A stretch of DNA of 52,521 nt, taken from the NCBI GenBank assembly GCA_030849075.1, contig JASAOO010003390.1:1-52521 (forward strand). Reading direction: 5' to 3'. The first letter of the stretch is position 1; every line of letters begins with the position of its first letter. The translations under genes were made by a program, and so were the position numbers. Shown here one piece after another: positions 1 through 14,246 of the stretch. The notes under the pieces are model-generated. The model was given only the letters and a program-made list of their open reading frames with translations. It was not told the origin of the DNA and did no database searches. Origin of the DNA: Zelonia costaricensis (lineage: Eukaryota > Euglenozoa > Kinetoplastea > Trypanosomatida > Trypanosomatidae).

Positions 1-4651
<4,651 letters not shown>

Positions 4652-5651
4652 CCACGCACGATCCAGTCCATCTCTCTCTCTCTGCGTGTAGGTGTGTGCA
4701 GGGGTGTGCGACCCGTGGCCTGCTGTTGCTGTGCTGACGACAACTAGCTGTGCTGATCATGTATCTAGCCTCCTCGTAAAGGGTTCGTCGATGGGCGACG
4801 TATTGGTGTGGCGTTGGTGTATGTGTGTGTGTGCGTGTGTGTAAGAACCGCGTGTCTTAAGATCCAGACAGTAGAGCGGCGGCAGAAACGGCAGCTCATT
4901 ACACGTTTTGAGCTGGGGAAATCGAAAAGAAAAGCGAAGCGCCAGCGCGGCCTTCGCGGACCCACAGATGAGCGGAAAGGGTTTGAGGAGGTGTGGGGTG
5001 GGTGGCGTGACCACACCTGGCGTCAGGACAAATTCTGCCACTCTCATTTGCGCCTACGATCTCAGAGAAGTTGAAGGGGGAGGGGGGAGTGAGATGAGGG
5101 GGACGGGGGGGGCACCAAGTTGTAAGATGCAGACGTTGTGCGTGCTCTGCGGCTGCGGCGGAGCACCTGCTCACATTGTAAAGCCGCGCTTGCCATGCCT
5201 CATCCTTTCCCTCCCTTGCTGCCAGAACGCACAGCACCTGCTGAGAACACCCACGCAGACACACGCACAGAGGGCATGGTCACGTGGCGGAGTCCGTGGA
5301 CCAAAATCCCCCCACACCCTCTGCAAACATCGAGTGCCCTTTCTCAACCCCTTTCACAAGCCCTTCACCTAACTCCTCCTTCTTTCCATTGCTGCTCTCT
5401 TGCACTCATCACGTGCCGCACTCTTGCCCACTGGCGCACTGCACGCGTGCGTGTGGGAAGGCGCACTATCGCAGAAACACACCTGCACCTCGCCCCTTTG
5501 CCTTCACGGCTCTCCGCTCCCTCGTTTTCATGGGGCACCGCACTCCCCGAGTCCCCCCTGTTCGCTCAGCGTCTGACGCAAGCGCCGGCGACGTGCAGCC
5601 CGCACGAGGCAGTGCCACGCCGGAGGGAGGGAGAGAAAAAAAAAGAGAGCA
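4652..5651. other. Spacer between RuvB-like 2 and SUV3 genes
   Basis: One kilobase without a supported gene. It contains a TC run near 4672-4683, a GT-rich stretch near 4816-4842 and G-rich stretches near 5077-5111. The 3' half becomes pyrimidine-rich, as expected upstream of a trans-spliced gene. Confidence 0.65.
5552..5569 (+). promoter_or_regulatory. Predicted trans-splice acceptor, SUV3 gene
   Basis: A short C/T tract ends in CAG at 5567-5569, 83 bases before the ATG at 5652. A longer C/T-rich area lies just upstream, so the site is plausible, but it is not unique. Confidence 0.35.
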
Positions 5652-7715
5652 ATGCTGAGTCAACAAGCACAACGCCGCGTCCTGTTCTGCACTCCGTCGA
5701 AGGTCCGTGCAGCCTCTCCGGTAGCTGGTCTCTTGCGGCGACAACGTGCAACATGTCCAGCACTTTTTATTGTGCACCACCGGTCGGTGAGCACGCCGTC
5801 GCCAGCCGCAGCCGCAGCCGCAGCCGCAGCACCGGCACTGCATCAGCAGCGCCTGCGTGAAGTCTGTGACGTCGTCTACCGCAGCGGTACGGCGCGTGAG
5901 GCGCTGCGACAGTCAATCCACGAGCCGTCGCACGAAAGCGCGTTGCGGCTGCTGGAGGAGTTCGAGAAGGACCCCGGCGTGTGGCGCGACGCGGAGTGGG
6001 CGGCGAGCTTCGCCAAGGCCACGGCGCTGCCGCGGCAGGTCGACCTCGTGCTTGCCCGCTTCGCGCAATGGCACACGGTGCGCAAGGCCCCGAGCAAGGT
6101 GGCGATGCATACGCCGTGGGACTGGTACCCACAGGCGCGGCTCACGCGCCGCCGCTTTGTCTTTCACCACGGCCCCACCAACAGCGGCAAGACGCACGCG
6201 GCGCTCGAGGCGCTCGTGGCAGCCCGAAGCGGCGTGTACTGCGCTCCGCTCAAGGCACTGGCGGCGCAGGTGTGGCATCGCGTGCACGCCCGCGTCCCGT
6301 GCGACCTCCTCATCGGCGACGAGCGCGTGTTCGGCGGCGCGGCCGAGCACGTCTCGTGCACGGTGGAGATGACGCCCCTCGACGTGCCGGTGGACGTCGC
6401 GGTCGTGGATGAGATCCAGATGCTCGGTGACCGCGACCGCGGCTGGGCCTGGACGCGTGCACTGCTGGGTCTGCCGGCCAAGGAGATCCACCTCTGCGGC
6501 GAGGCCCGCGCGCTGCGGCTGGTGGACAACTTGCTCTACGCTACACATGAGCGCCGTCACCTCTCCCTGGTGGCCCACGAGCGGCTGGTGCCGCTCACTG
6601 TGTCGCCGAGCCTCACCTCGCGGCTGACGGCTGACACGGTGGAGAACGGGGACTGCTTCGTTTGCTTTTCCAAGAAGCAGGTGCTCGACCTGCGCGACCG
6701 GCTGAACCGCCTCCCTGGCATTACGTGCTCCGCCATCTACGGCGCGATGCCGTTCGAGGTGCGCGAGGCCGAGGCAAACCGCTTCAACTGCGGCGTGACG
6801 GCGTACATCAGCGGCTGCGCCGCCGACGACGGCCCAGCGCCGCCCTCTCTGTCCAGTCCGGCGAAGCACGCGCTTGTGTCTACCGACGCCATCGCGTACG
6901 GGTTAAACATGAACATCGAGCGCATGGTCTTCACGACGATGCGGAAGTTCGACGGTAGGGCGACGGTTGACCTGCCGACCGCGACGGTGCAGCAAATCGC
7001 AGGCCGCTCAGGCCGCTTCGGCTTAACGCGTCAGCACGCAGAGGGCCGCTGCACGACGCTGCACGACCGTGACCTGCCGGCCCTGAGCGAAGCCATGGCG
7101 ACGCCGTTGAGCCCGCTGACGAGGGCCGGGCTGCTGCCCACCTCCGACATCCTTCAGCTGTTCGTTGAGCTGGAGGCGGTCAAGGCCCGCAAGGCGGGCG
7201 ATCCCAGCATGGACCCCCACAACAGCTCCTTCTTCGCCCTCATGTCGCGCTTCGCCGCGTCGTGCGCCGCGTCGCAGCACTTCTTCCCGTGCGACATCCA
7301 GCGCTCGCTGCTGCGCCTCGCCGAGCTGCTGGAGCCGGTGCGCGAGCTGAGCTTGACCGATCGCATTCTCTTCTGCTACCTTCCGCTGAGCGACGCCAGC
7401 CCGGAGTCGCTGCAGCTCATCGTGGCCTACGCCGTCGACCACGCCTCCGGGCGGCCGGTGGCGCTGCGCTTTGACGTCACCTGCGCGGAGCTCGTCGAGC
7501 AGGTGGGGCACGTGGTGCAGGACGCGGCAGTCCCCGCGACACACAGGCACCGCGCACGCGAGCTGGCGACGCGGCTCGAGCGGACGTTCCGGCAGGCGGA
7601 GATGTACTGCTGGCTCTCGTGGCGGTTTGCCGCGACGTTTGTGAAGCGCGCGGAGGGCCTCGAACTCAAAGCGGTCATCACGGCAGCGCTGAAACGACTC
7701 AACGACGCCATATGA
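5652..7715 (+). CDS. SUV3: Mitochondrial ATP-dependent RNA helicase, SUV3 type
   Basis: The 687-residue product matches the SUV3 group of superfamily 2 helicases, which unwind RNA in mitochondria and feed it to an exoribonuclease for turnover. Walker A is GPTNSGKT at residues 174-181, in the SUV3-typical setting FHHGPTNSGKT. Motif Ia is CAPLKALA, motif II is DEIQ at 253-256, and the SUV3 signature LCGEARAL follows. Motif VI is QIAGRSGRFG starting at Gln447. The first 50 residues are rich in Arg, Ala and Ser with few acidic residues, fitting a mitochondrial import signal, and are followed by an alanine run encoded by a CAGCCG-type hexanucleotide repeat (about 5798-5830). The C-terminal part contains the helical region usual after the helicase core. 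The start is the only ATG that keeps the targeting sequence. In trypanosomes SUV3 is known to act with the DSS-1 exonuclease; that partnership is assumed here. Confidence 0.92.
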   Translation: MLSQQAQRRVLFCTPSKVRAASPVAGLLRRQRATCPALFIVHHRSVSTPSPAAAAAAAAAPALHQQRLREVCDVVYRSGTAREALRQSIHEPSHESALRLLEEFEKDPGVWRDAEWAASFAKATALPRQVDLVLARFAQWHTVRKAPSKVAMHTPWDWYPQARLTRRRFVFHHGPTNSGKTHAALEALVAARSGVYCAPLKALAAQVWHRVHARVPCDLLIGDERVFGGAAEHVSCTVEMTPLDVPVDVAVVDEIQMLGDRDRGWAWTRALLGLPAKEIHLCGEARALRLVDNLLYATHERRHLSLVAHERLVPLTVSPSLTSRLTADTVENGDCFVCFSKKQVLDLRDRLNRLPGITCSAIYGAMPFEVREAEANRFNCGVTAYISGCAADDGPAPPSLSSPAKHALVSTDAIAYGLNMNIERMVFTTMRKFDGRATVDLPTATVQQIAGRSGRFGLTRQHAEGRCTTLHDRDLPALSEAMATPLSPLTRAGLLPTSDILQLFVELEAVKARKAGDPSMDPHNSSFFALMSRFAASCAASQHFFPCDIQRSLLRLAELLEPVRELSLTDRILFCYLPLSDASPESLQLIVAYAVDHASGRPVALRFDVTCAELVEQVGHVVQDAAVPATHRHRARELATRLERTFRQAEMYCWLSWRFAATFVKRAEGLELKAVITAALKRLNDAI
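5798..5830 (+). repeat. CAGCCG-type hexanucleotide repeat in SUV3 N-terminus
   Basis: About five imperfect copies of a GC-rich hexamer encode an alanine stretch at the end of the predicted mitochondrial targeting region. The length of this tract may vary between strains. Confidence 0.7.
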
Positions 7716-8444
7716 TCTGCCGCAAGAGAGCAGAAGGAAACACAAAAGAAAAAAAAAGCACGCCGCACCAGCGACTGGACGACGAGAAGCGAAGTGCGCA
7801 CTTCCGGCTCGCGTCTGCGCGACGTCTGGCTGCGCGCTTCTTTTTTTTTTTTCGTGGAGGAATCAAAACTCGGCATCGCTGGGGATAGGGGGGGGGGGCT
7901 TCGCTCGGGTCTGTTCCTTGAGAGCGAGGGGGGTGGGGACCTGCTTCCAGACCGAGGCACTGATCGCCGATCCCGGCACTTGCTCTCTTCACACCCAAGG
8001 CACGAGGCACAGAGGCAAGCAGCGAAAACAAAAGCGTGTCTGCCGGCCGCTTCTCAGTGACGAGCAGGGAGGCAGGTTGGCGGTAGGCGAACATGGAGGG
8101 GTTGCTTCTCGACACTGCTGAGTGTCACTGTAGGGGCGGCGTCGAGCTGAGGCTGCGGTGGGCTAGCATTTTGGTACAACGCGGCAACAGTCCCTGCATT
8201 AGGTGTCACGAAACGAATCCTCTGTGTTCGCACGTTTTGACGACGTCAAACACCACATGCATCTAGACCACCATGGCGTCACCGCGCTTTCATATGTCTC
8301 TTCGTCATCTTTCCCTCCATCCTCATTAAGCTGTTCGAAGAGAAGAAGGAATACTCACACAGGGCAGAAGCTAGTGGCGGCGCGTGTACTCTACAGCAGT
8401 ACACCGCAATCCTCTCTTTTTTTCCCCTTTTGGAGTGGGACCAC

Positions 8445-8496
8445 ATCCTCACACACAGACAGACAGACAGACACACACACACACACACACACACAC
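8445..8496. repeat. CAGA/CA microsatellite
   Basis: A short run of CAGA tetramers passes into about 13 CA dinucleotides (8471-8496). Similar CA tracts recur in other spacers of this window. Confidence 0.9.
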
Positions 8497-9397
8497 TATC
8501 CACAAACCACACATCCACGAACGCTACCTCACTCCTTCTTTTTTTCTCTCCCATTTCATCACAGCTTCAAATAAGAGAACCGCACAGAAGGGGGCGCGGC
8601 AAGGAGAAGGCCTGCCTCCGCGTGTCCTCATCCATCATAGCAAACAAGCATTACACGGCGGCACGTTGGGCAGGAGTGGACGAGATCCAAGCCGACAGGC
8701 GGCTTCAGCGTCTCTCCTTCTGTTTTCTTCCGCTGCGCACCGCACCTCGCTCCTCGTGGCATATTCCATCTATTCTGTCACCGTGCCCTGCCACTCTTCG
8801 CTGCCGATCGACACCGTCGCGTTTTCTTTTCTCGTGTGTGAGTGAGTTTGCTCAGTGGGGGCGCTTGGAGGAAAAAAAAAGTAGCCGTGCTGGCGCACGC
8901 ACACTGTCACACACAGTGACCTGTCTGGATCACCGCAGCTCAACTCTCCCCCGCCTTTCCACCCTCACTCATCACGCCCACAGTGCCGCGTCACCACCCT
9001 ATTGAAGCCGGACCTCCCCTCGGCGCAGTGTCTGGTTTTTTTTCTTATTTTCCCTTAGTCTGCTGCGCACCTTCGTACGCCTTAGCCCGTCGCGCCGCGG
9101 TAGGGGAAGCGCTGCTTTTGTTCTCTGCCAGCTTTCCGAGATCTCCGCCTCTCCCACTCTCTCACTCTCTCACCTACCCTGCTACCCTCCCTCCCTTGCT
9201 CCTCGTCTTTGACTTTGGCGTCGACGTCGCGTAGGTGCAGTCGTTTTTGTTTCTCTTGCGTTTGCAGTGCCCCCCCCCCTCCCGCCTTGGTGGGGACTCC
9301 ACGTGCGCGCGTCCCGCCCCTGCGGTGCGTCGTCTGAATTGCCGCTCGCCCACACGCTTCTTGTCGTGTCCTCTTCGTTTTTTTTTTCTGCTCGCGT

Positions 9398-9536
9398 GCC
9401 TCCTCTTCCACTGACTCGCGCGTGCTTCTGGGCTCCTTCTTGACTTTGTCTGTGTCGCTTCCATACNGCCTCCTCTTCCACTGACTCGCGCGTGCTTCTG
9501 GGCTCCTTCTTGACTTTGTCTGTGTCGCTTCCATAC
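9398..9536. repeat. 69-bp perfect direct repeat separated by one N
   Basis: Bases 9398-9466 and 9468-9536 are identical by direct reading, and the single ambiguous base N at 9467 lies exactly between them. This is what remains when two contig ends with overlapping sequence are joined without merging the overlap. A real tandem duplication with one uncalled base is possible but less likely. It lies in the 5' spacer of the P4-ATPase gene and does not affect the coding sequence from 9726. Confidence 0.95.
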
Positions 9537-9580
9537 CCCCCCCCTTTCCACCCCCGCGCGCTTCTCCCCCGTTGTGCTGG

Positions 9581-9618
9581 CTTCCCTACATCTGCGGACT
9601 CCCTCCACCCCCTTCAAG
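9581..9618 (+). promoter_or_regulatory. Predicted trans-splice acceptor, P4-ATPase gene
   Basis: A C/T-rich stretch ends in AAG at 9616-9618, about 107 bases before the chosen ATG at 9726. Use of this site would exclude the upstream extension of the open frame. Confidence 0.35.
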
Positions 9619-9725
9619 CGAGACCGTGCACGTCGGCGCGCGTGCCTTACGGCTGGCAAGGCATCCAAAGGGGGGCACACCAGAGCACCCGCTGGTGCCT
9701 GTCGGGGAGGAGAGATCCTGGCACG

Positions 9726-12700
9726 ATGCTCGAGTGGGCACAGCAGCTCTTCGCGAGGCCGCCAAAGGACCGCAGCAGCGAGCAGCGCACCGTTCGTCCA
9801 AATGACCGGCTCGACCGCGGCGAGTTCTGCGACAACCGCATGTACAGCTCCAAGTACAACGTCTTCACCTTTCTGCCGCTCAACTTGTGGGAGCAGTTCC
9901 ACCGCCCCATCAACATCTACTTCCTCGTGACGGCGGCGCTGCAGTTCATTCCGTCCGTGGCGCCAGTCAGCCCCCTCACCACGATCTTCCCCATCACCGT
10001 CGCGTTCCTCATCAACGCCGTCAAAGAGGGCATCGACGACTTGCGGCGGCACCGGCAGGACGCGGAAGTCAACGAGCGCGTCTACCAGCGGGTGCGGCCC
10101 GGGACGCTGGAGGTGGAGGAGGTCGCCAGCGCCGACATCCGCGTCGGCGACGTCCTCGTTCTCCACCCTTTTGAGGTGGTGCCGAGCGACGTCGTCATCC
10201 TACTCACCTCGCACGAGGGCGGCGGCGCCTACATCACGACGGAGTCGCTGGACGGTGAAACCGGCTCAAAGCAGCGGTTTGCGCTCCTCCACCACACCTT
10301 CAAGTACGCCTCGGCTGCCTCGTCGCCCGCGCAGGTCGCACCGGTAAGGCGGCCCTCCCGGGGCGACGCTGGTGGTGCCGCGGAGCCATCGGCGCGAGTG
10401 GGCCAGCGCTGCTGCGACACGGCGGAGGAGTACCAGGGGCACTGTCTCCGATACATCTACAGCTCGCACGTGGTGCTCAGCTCAGAGGGCCCCAACGCGC
10501 ACCTGCACTCGTACCACGGTGCGGCTACCGTGCGCGTACCGCTGGCTGCCGCCGCGCTGAACCACGACGCCGCCAACTCCGCCATCGCGACGCCGCCACA
10601 CTGGGCGGTGGCCGAGCATCAGGGCTCCTCGTCTCCACCGACGACCGTCTCGTCGCCGCGCCCCGACGAGGCCGCGCTGGACGATGCGTTTCCGCGACCG
10701 CTACCGATGGGCGTCATGGCCTCCCTCGCGCTCCACACCGCCGCCGGACGCACACCCGAGCCCATCACCGACAACTCCTTTCAGTCAGCCACCGACGAGC
10801 GCACCGGCCTGCTAGGGCCGCACCGCTTGTCCGGGCTGGGGGGCGGCGAGGAGCAACCGCCGTCGGCAGAGATGGCGGAGAGCCTGCCTGGCGCCTTCGA
10901 CGGCCCCGAGCAGTCGCTGCCGGTGAACATCGACAACGTCATCTACGCCTCCAGCCGAACCGGCAACACGCACTTCATTATCGCCCTCGTCGTCTTCACG
11001 GGGCGGGAGACGAAGATGAGCATGACGCGCAACGTGCCCCCAACCAAGTGGGCCACTATCGACCACCGCTTCAACTACCTGACCATGTTCATTTTTTTTG
11101 TGCAGTTCGTGCTCGTCTCAACATGCGCCCTTGTGTCCTCGATGCGGTTGCGGGCCCACGCCTCGCTCTGGTACCTCGGCGGCACGGCGGAGCCGGTCAA
11201 GACCAGCGAGTACTTCCCGATTCTGCCCCTGCGCTACCTCATGATGCTCTCGCCCATGGTGCCCCTCTCCTTCAAGGTCATGGTCGAGATCTCGAAGGCG
11301 TACGTCAGCTGCGTCATCCGGTGGGACGAAGACATGCGCACCGAGGAGGAGCCCGCCTCCGTCAACAACTCGGCCCTGGCCGAGGAGCTGGGCCAGGTCG
11401 AGTACGTGTTGTCCGACAAGACCGGCACGCTGACGGCGAACACTATGACCTTTCGCGCCCTCGCCAACGTCAACGATGAGGTGTTCTCCGCGACGACGGA
11501 CGACTCCATCGGCGTCGGCCCCGACCAGCGCCGCCCCCTTGCAGATGTCGGCCAGGTCATCAAGGCGAGCACCGCGAGCGGGCGGCTGGAGGACTGGTAC
11601 CTGATGCTGACCATGGTCTTCTGCAACACGATAGAGCGCACGCTGCCGCTCCGCTTCAGCGCCGGCGGCGCTGACGGCGGGGGCGGCGGTGTCGCCGGTG
11701 GCGCGGCCGCCGGGGGTGGCGGGGCTGGCGGCGGCCGGGAGAGCTGGCGCTACGGTGCGCGCAGCAGCGGCGTCAGCGTCGACGCCCCTGTGTCGAGCCG
11801 CTGGATGTCGTCGTCCCCCGATGAGGTCGCGCTGGTCGAGGGCGCCGAGCAGTGCGGCTTCTCGCTGCACCAGCGCACCCGCACGCACGCGACGGTCGGT
11901 CTCTGGGGCGAGATCGGCACCTCGCTGGAGGTGGAGGTGGTGCACACGCTGCCCTTCAGCTCTGACCGCGGCATGATGAGCGTGCTTCTGCGCTGCCCGA
12001 CCGTCTCGTCCTTGTCGCCAACGTTCAAGATGGCGCCGTCGCCGTCGTCGTCGTCCGCAGCGGCGGCAGGGGGCGAATACAGGGAGTACGAGGAGGTCGA
12101 GCCGCTGGGGGATGCACTGGCGATGCGGTACGTGCTGCTGGCCAAGGGCGCCGATGAGAAGATGCTGCCGCGCTGCACGGACGCGTACAGCAGCTCCCAC
12201 CTCGAGTCCATCACGAGCCGACTCGCCCGCTTCTCGCGGCAAGGGCTGCGCACCCTCGTCTACGGCTACCGTGTGCTGACGGATGAGGAGGCGCACGAGG
12301 TGCTGCGCCGCTTCGCCGCTGTCGAGATGAGCTTCGCCGCCGTGGCAGTGCGCGACGCAGAGCGACAGCGGATTTACGCGCTACTGGAGCACGGCTTGAC
12401 GTACTGCGGCATCACGGCGGTGAAGGATGAGCTGCAGGATGGGGTGGCGCAGACGCTGGCGCAGCTGCGCCACGCCAACATTCGTGTGTGGATGCTGACG
12501 GGCGACAAGACCGAGACGGCGAAGCAGACGGCCGTCGCGTGCGGGCTGCTCACCTCGGCCGACCGCGTCATCACGCTCACCCCGGCAAACGAGGACCTGC
12601 TGACCCCGGCCGAGCACCTCGCCTACGTGTCCGGCAAGCTGGGCGACATCGTGGACCTCCTCGCGCAGGAGAGCGGCTCCGCCGAGACGACGACGGTGAC

Positions 12701-14246
12701 GCGCTGGCAGAAGGCGCGGGACTGGTGCCGCCGCTTCTTCTGGGAGTCCTCCGGCCTCGAGGACTTCGTGCACGAGTTCACGCAGCCGGCGACGTGCGAG
12801 CGGATTCGGCCGGTGGACCACCCGCTCGTCACGCAGCCGCTCAGCGTGGTGCAGGCCCGCTACGGCGCTGTGAGTCAGGCGGTGATGGACATGGTGCCGA
12901 CCGTGTGTGGCGCGCAGCGGCGTCGGCCCGGGGTCTACTTCGGCTCCGCCTTCACCGCCTCGCCGGGCTTCAACACGTGCGGCCTGCGCCGCGGCTACTG
13001 CGTCGCCCTCTCCGGCAGGACGCTGCGGTTGCTGGAGAAGGAGGACGCCATGTCGCACGGGCACAGCGCGGTGGTGCGGCTCTTCCAGAAGTGTGTGCTG
13101 CAGGCCCGCTCCGTCGTCTGCAGCCGCACGGCGCCGTCACTGAAGTCCTACGTGGTGGACATGGTGCGCCGCGCCGGCCACATCACCCTCGCCATCGGCG
13201 ACGGTGGCAACGACGTGCCCATGCTGCAGGCGGCCCACGTCGGGGTGGGGATCAAGGGACGGGAGGGTAGTCAGGCGAAGCTGGCCTCCGACTTTGCGAT
13301 TGGGCAGTTCCGCTTCCTGTCGAAGCTGATCCTCGTCCACGGGCACACGGCGTATCAGCGCACCGCCATGATTGTGCAGCAGAGCTTCTGGAAGACGGTC
13401 CTCATCGCGTGGGTGCAGGTGCTCTTCAACATGTCCACCGACTTCTCCGGGGTGTCGTACTGGGACTCGCTCAGCCTCACCCTGTACAACGCCATTCCCA
13501 CCGTTCCCGTGACGTTTCTGTGCGTCATGGACATGCCGCTCTCCCACTGGCTACTGCGCACGACGCCGCAGCTGTACAGCATGTCGCAGCGCGGCCGCTA
13601 CCTCAACGCCACGACCTTCTACGGCTACGTCGCCCGCGCCTTTCTGCACGGCACCATCGTTTACTACCTCGCCGTCGGCCTGCAGCGCGGGGCTGGGGCG
13701 ATTGTGGGGAATGGCTGGGTGCTCGACCGCGGCGGCGACTTCTATGCGCCGTACTTCGCCGTGGTGACGGTGCACACGTACACGGTGTGGACCGAGTCAC
13801 ACGCCATCACGATTGCGCACTGGTTCTGCTTCCTCTTTTCCGTCTGGACATGCTTCCTGAGCTTCTGGATGTACGCGCACGTGCCGACGTCGCCGAACGG
13901 CACGTTTTCGGTTCTGCTGAAGAGCCCCGCCTTCTACCTCTCCTACATTGGGCTTCTGACGGCTGTGTGCGTGTCGCTGGCAGTTTACGCGATTCCCAAA
14001 GTGCTGTGGTTCCCGGACGCGCTGCAGTTCGAGCGGTTGCTGCTCGTCCACCTCGGTGAGCGCCGGGCGTGGCAGCGCAGCATGCCGATGCGCGTGCTGC
14101 GCTCCTTTTTCCAGGAAGACAACCCGTCGCACTTCTGGAAGTCCCTTTCGCCGTACCACGCCCTGTGCTACTCGCCTCCGCCGCAGCAGACGTTCATCGT
14201 GGACGAGGAGGGCGAGGGCGGCGAAGTTGTAACCGAGGCCGCATGA
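9726..14246 (+). CDS. P4-type ATPase (phospholipid flippase)
   Basis: The 1506-residue protein carries the P4-ATPase core, a family that moves phospholipids to the cytosolic leaflet. The N-terminal signature around SSKYNVFTFLPLNLWEQFHR opens the membrane domain. The actuator loop DGET is at 176-179, the phosphorylation motif DKTGTLT has Asp564 as acceptor, MLTGDK lies around 923-928, and GDGGND at 1158-1163 closes the P domain. About ten hydrophobic segments are visible, with the last six after residue 1200. The M4 motif reads VPLSFKVMVE, where many flippases have PISL. Most P4 members have GDGAND, so the Gly form, also seen in the Neo1/ATP9 branch, is notable, but I do not assign a subfamily. 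Two low-complexity insertions stand out: about 200-395 and a glycine-rich stretch near 645-672. The start at 9726 is the first ATG with protein-like sequence; the frame upstream looks like UTR. Transport substrate and any CDC50 partner cannot be read from the sequence. Confidence 0.93.
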   Translation: MLEWAQQLFARPPKDRSSEQRTVRPNDRLDRGEFCDNRMYSSKYNVFTFLPLNLWEQFHRPINIYFLVTAALQFIPSVAPVSPLTTIFPITVAFLINAVKEGIDDLRRHRQDAEVNERVYQRVRPGTLEVEEVASADIRVGDVLVLHPFEVVPSDVVILLTSHEGGGAYITTESLDGETGSKQRFALLHHTFKYASAASSPAQVAPVRRPSRGDAGGAAEPSARVGQRCCDTAEEYQGHCLRYIYSSHVVLSSEGPNAHLHSYHGAATVRVPLAAAALNHDAANSAIATPPHWAVAEHQGSSSPPTTVSSPRPDEAALDDAFPRPLPMGVMASLALHTAAGRTPEPITDNSFQSATDERTGLLGPHRLSGLGGGEEQPPSAEMAESLPGAFDGPEQSLPVNIDNVIYASSRTGNTHFIIALVVFTGRETKMSMTRNVPPTKWATIDHRFNYLTMFIFFVQFVLVSTCALVSSMRLRAHASLWYLGGTAEPVKTSEYFPILPLRYLMMLSPMVPLSFKVMVEISKAYVSCVIRWDEDMRTEEEPASVNNSALAEELGQVEYVLSDKTGTLTANTMTFRALANVNDEVFSATTDDSIGVGPDQRRPLADVGQVIKASTASGRLEDWYLMLTMVFCNTIERTLPLRFSAGGADGGGGGVAGGAAAGGGGAGGGRESWRYGARSSGVSVDAPVSSRWMSSSPDEVALVEGAEQCGFSLHQRTRTHATVGLWGEIGTSLEVEVVHTLPFSSDRGMMSVLLRCPTVSSLSPTFKMAPSPSSSSAAAAGGEYREYEEVEPLGDALAMRYVLLAKGADEKMLPRCTDAYSSSHLESITSRLARFSRQGLRTLVYGYRVLTDEEAHEVLRRFAAVEMSFAAVAVRDAERQRIYALLEHGLTYCGITAVKDELQDGVAQTLAQLRHANIRVWMLTGDKTETAKQTAVACGLLTSADRVITLTPANEDLLTPAEHLAYVSGKLGDIVDLLAQESGSAETTTVTRWQKARDWCRRFFWESSGLEDFVHEFTQPATCERIRPVDHPLVTQPLSVVQARYGAVSQAVMDMVPTVCGAQRRRPGVYFGSAFTASPGFNTCGLRRGYCVALSGRTLRLLEKEDAMSHGHSAVVRLFQKCVLQARSVVCSRTAPSLKSYVVDMVRRAGHITLAIGDGGNDVPMLQAAHVGVGIKGREGSQAKLASDFAIGQFRFLSKLILVHGHTAYQRTAMIVQQSFWKTVLIAWVQVLFNMSTDFSGVSYWDSLSLTLYNAIPTVPVTFLCVMDMPLSHWLLRTTPQLYSMSQRGRYLNATTFYGYVARAFLHGTIVYYLAVGLQRGAGAIVGNGWVLDRGGDFYAPYFAVVTVHTYTVWTESHAITIAHWFCFLFSVWTCFLSFWMYAHVPTSPNGTFSVLLKSPAFYLSYIGLLTAVCVSLAVYAIPKVLWFPDALQFERLLLVHLGERRAWQRSMPMRVLRSFFQEDNPSHFWKSLSPYHALCYSPPPQQTFIVDEEGEGGEVVTEAA

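Larger units (their letters stand above)
7716..9725. other. Long spacer upstream of the P4-ATPase gene
   Basis: About 2 kb with no supported gene. It holds A runs soon after the SUV3 stop, a T run near 7841-7851, a G run near 7889-7898, a microsatellite at 8445-8496, long T/C tracts from 9030 onward and the N-split direct repeat at 9398-9536. The frame of the downstream ATPase stays open back to 9492, but that extension translates UTR-like sequence. Confidence 0.65.

Noticed and set aside
9492..9725. N-terminal extension of the P4-ATPase frame by 78 residues
   Set aside because: The extension is Pro/Ser/Arg-rich, starts within the N-split repeat and contains a candidate splice acceptor. The ATG at 9726 begins the protein-like sequence.
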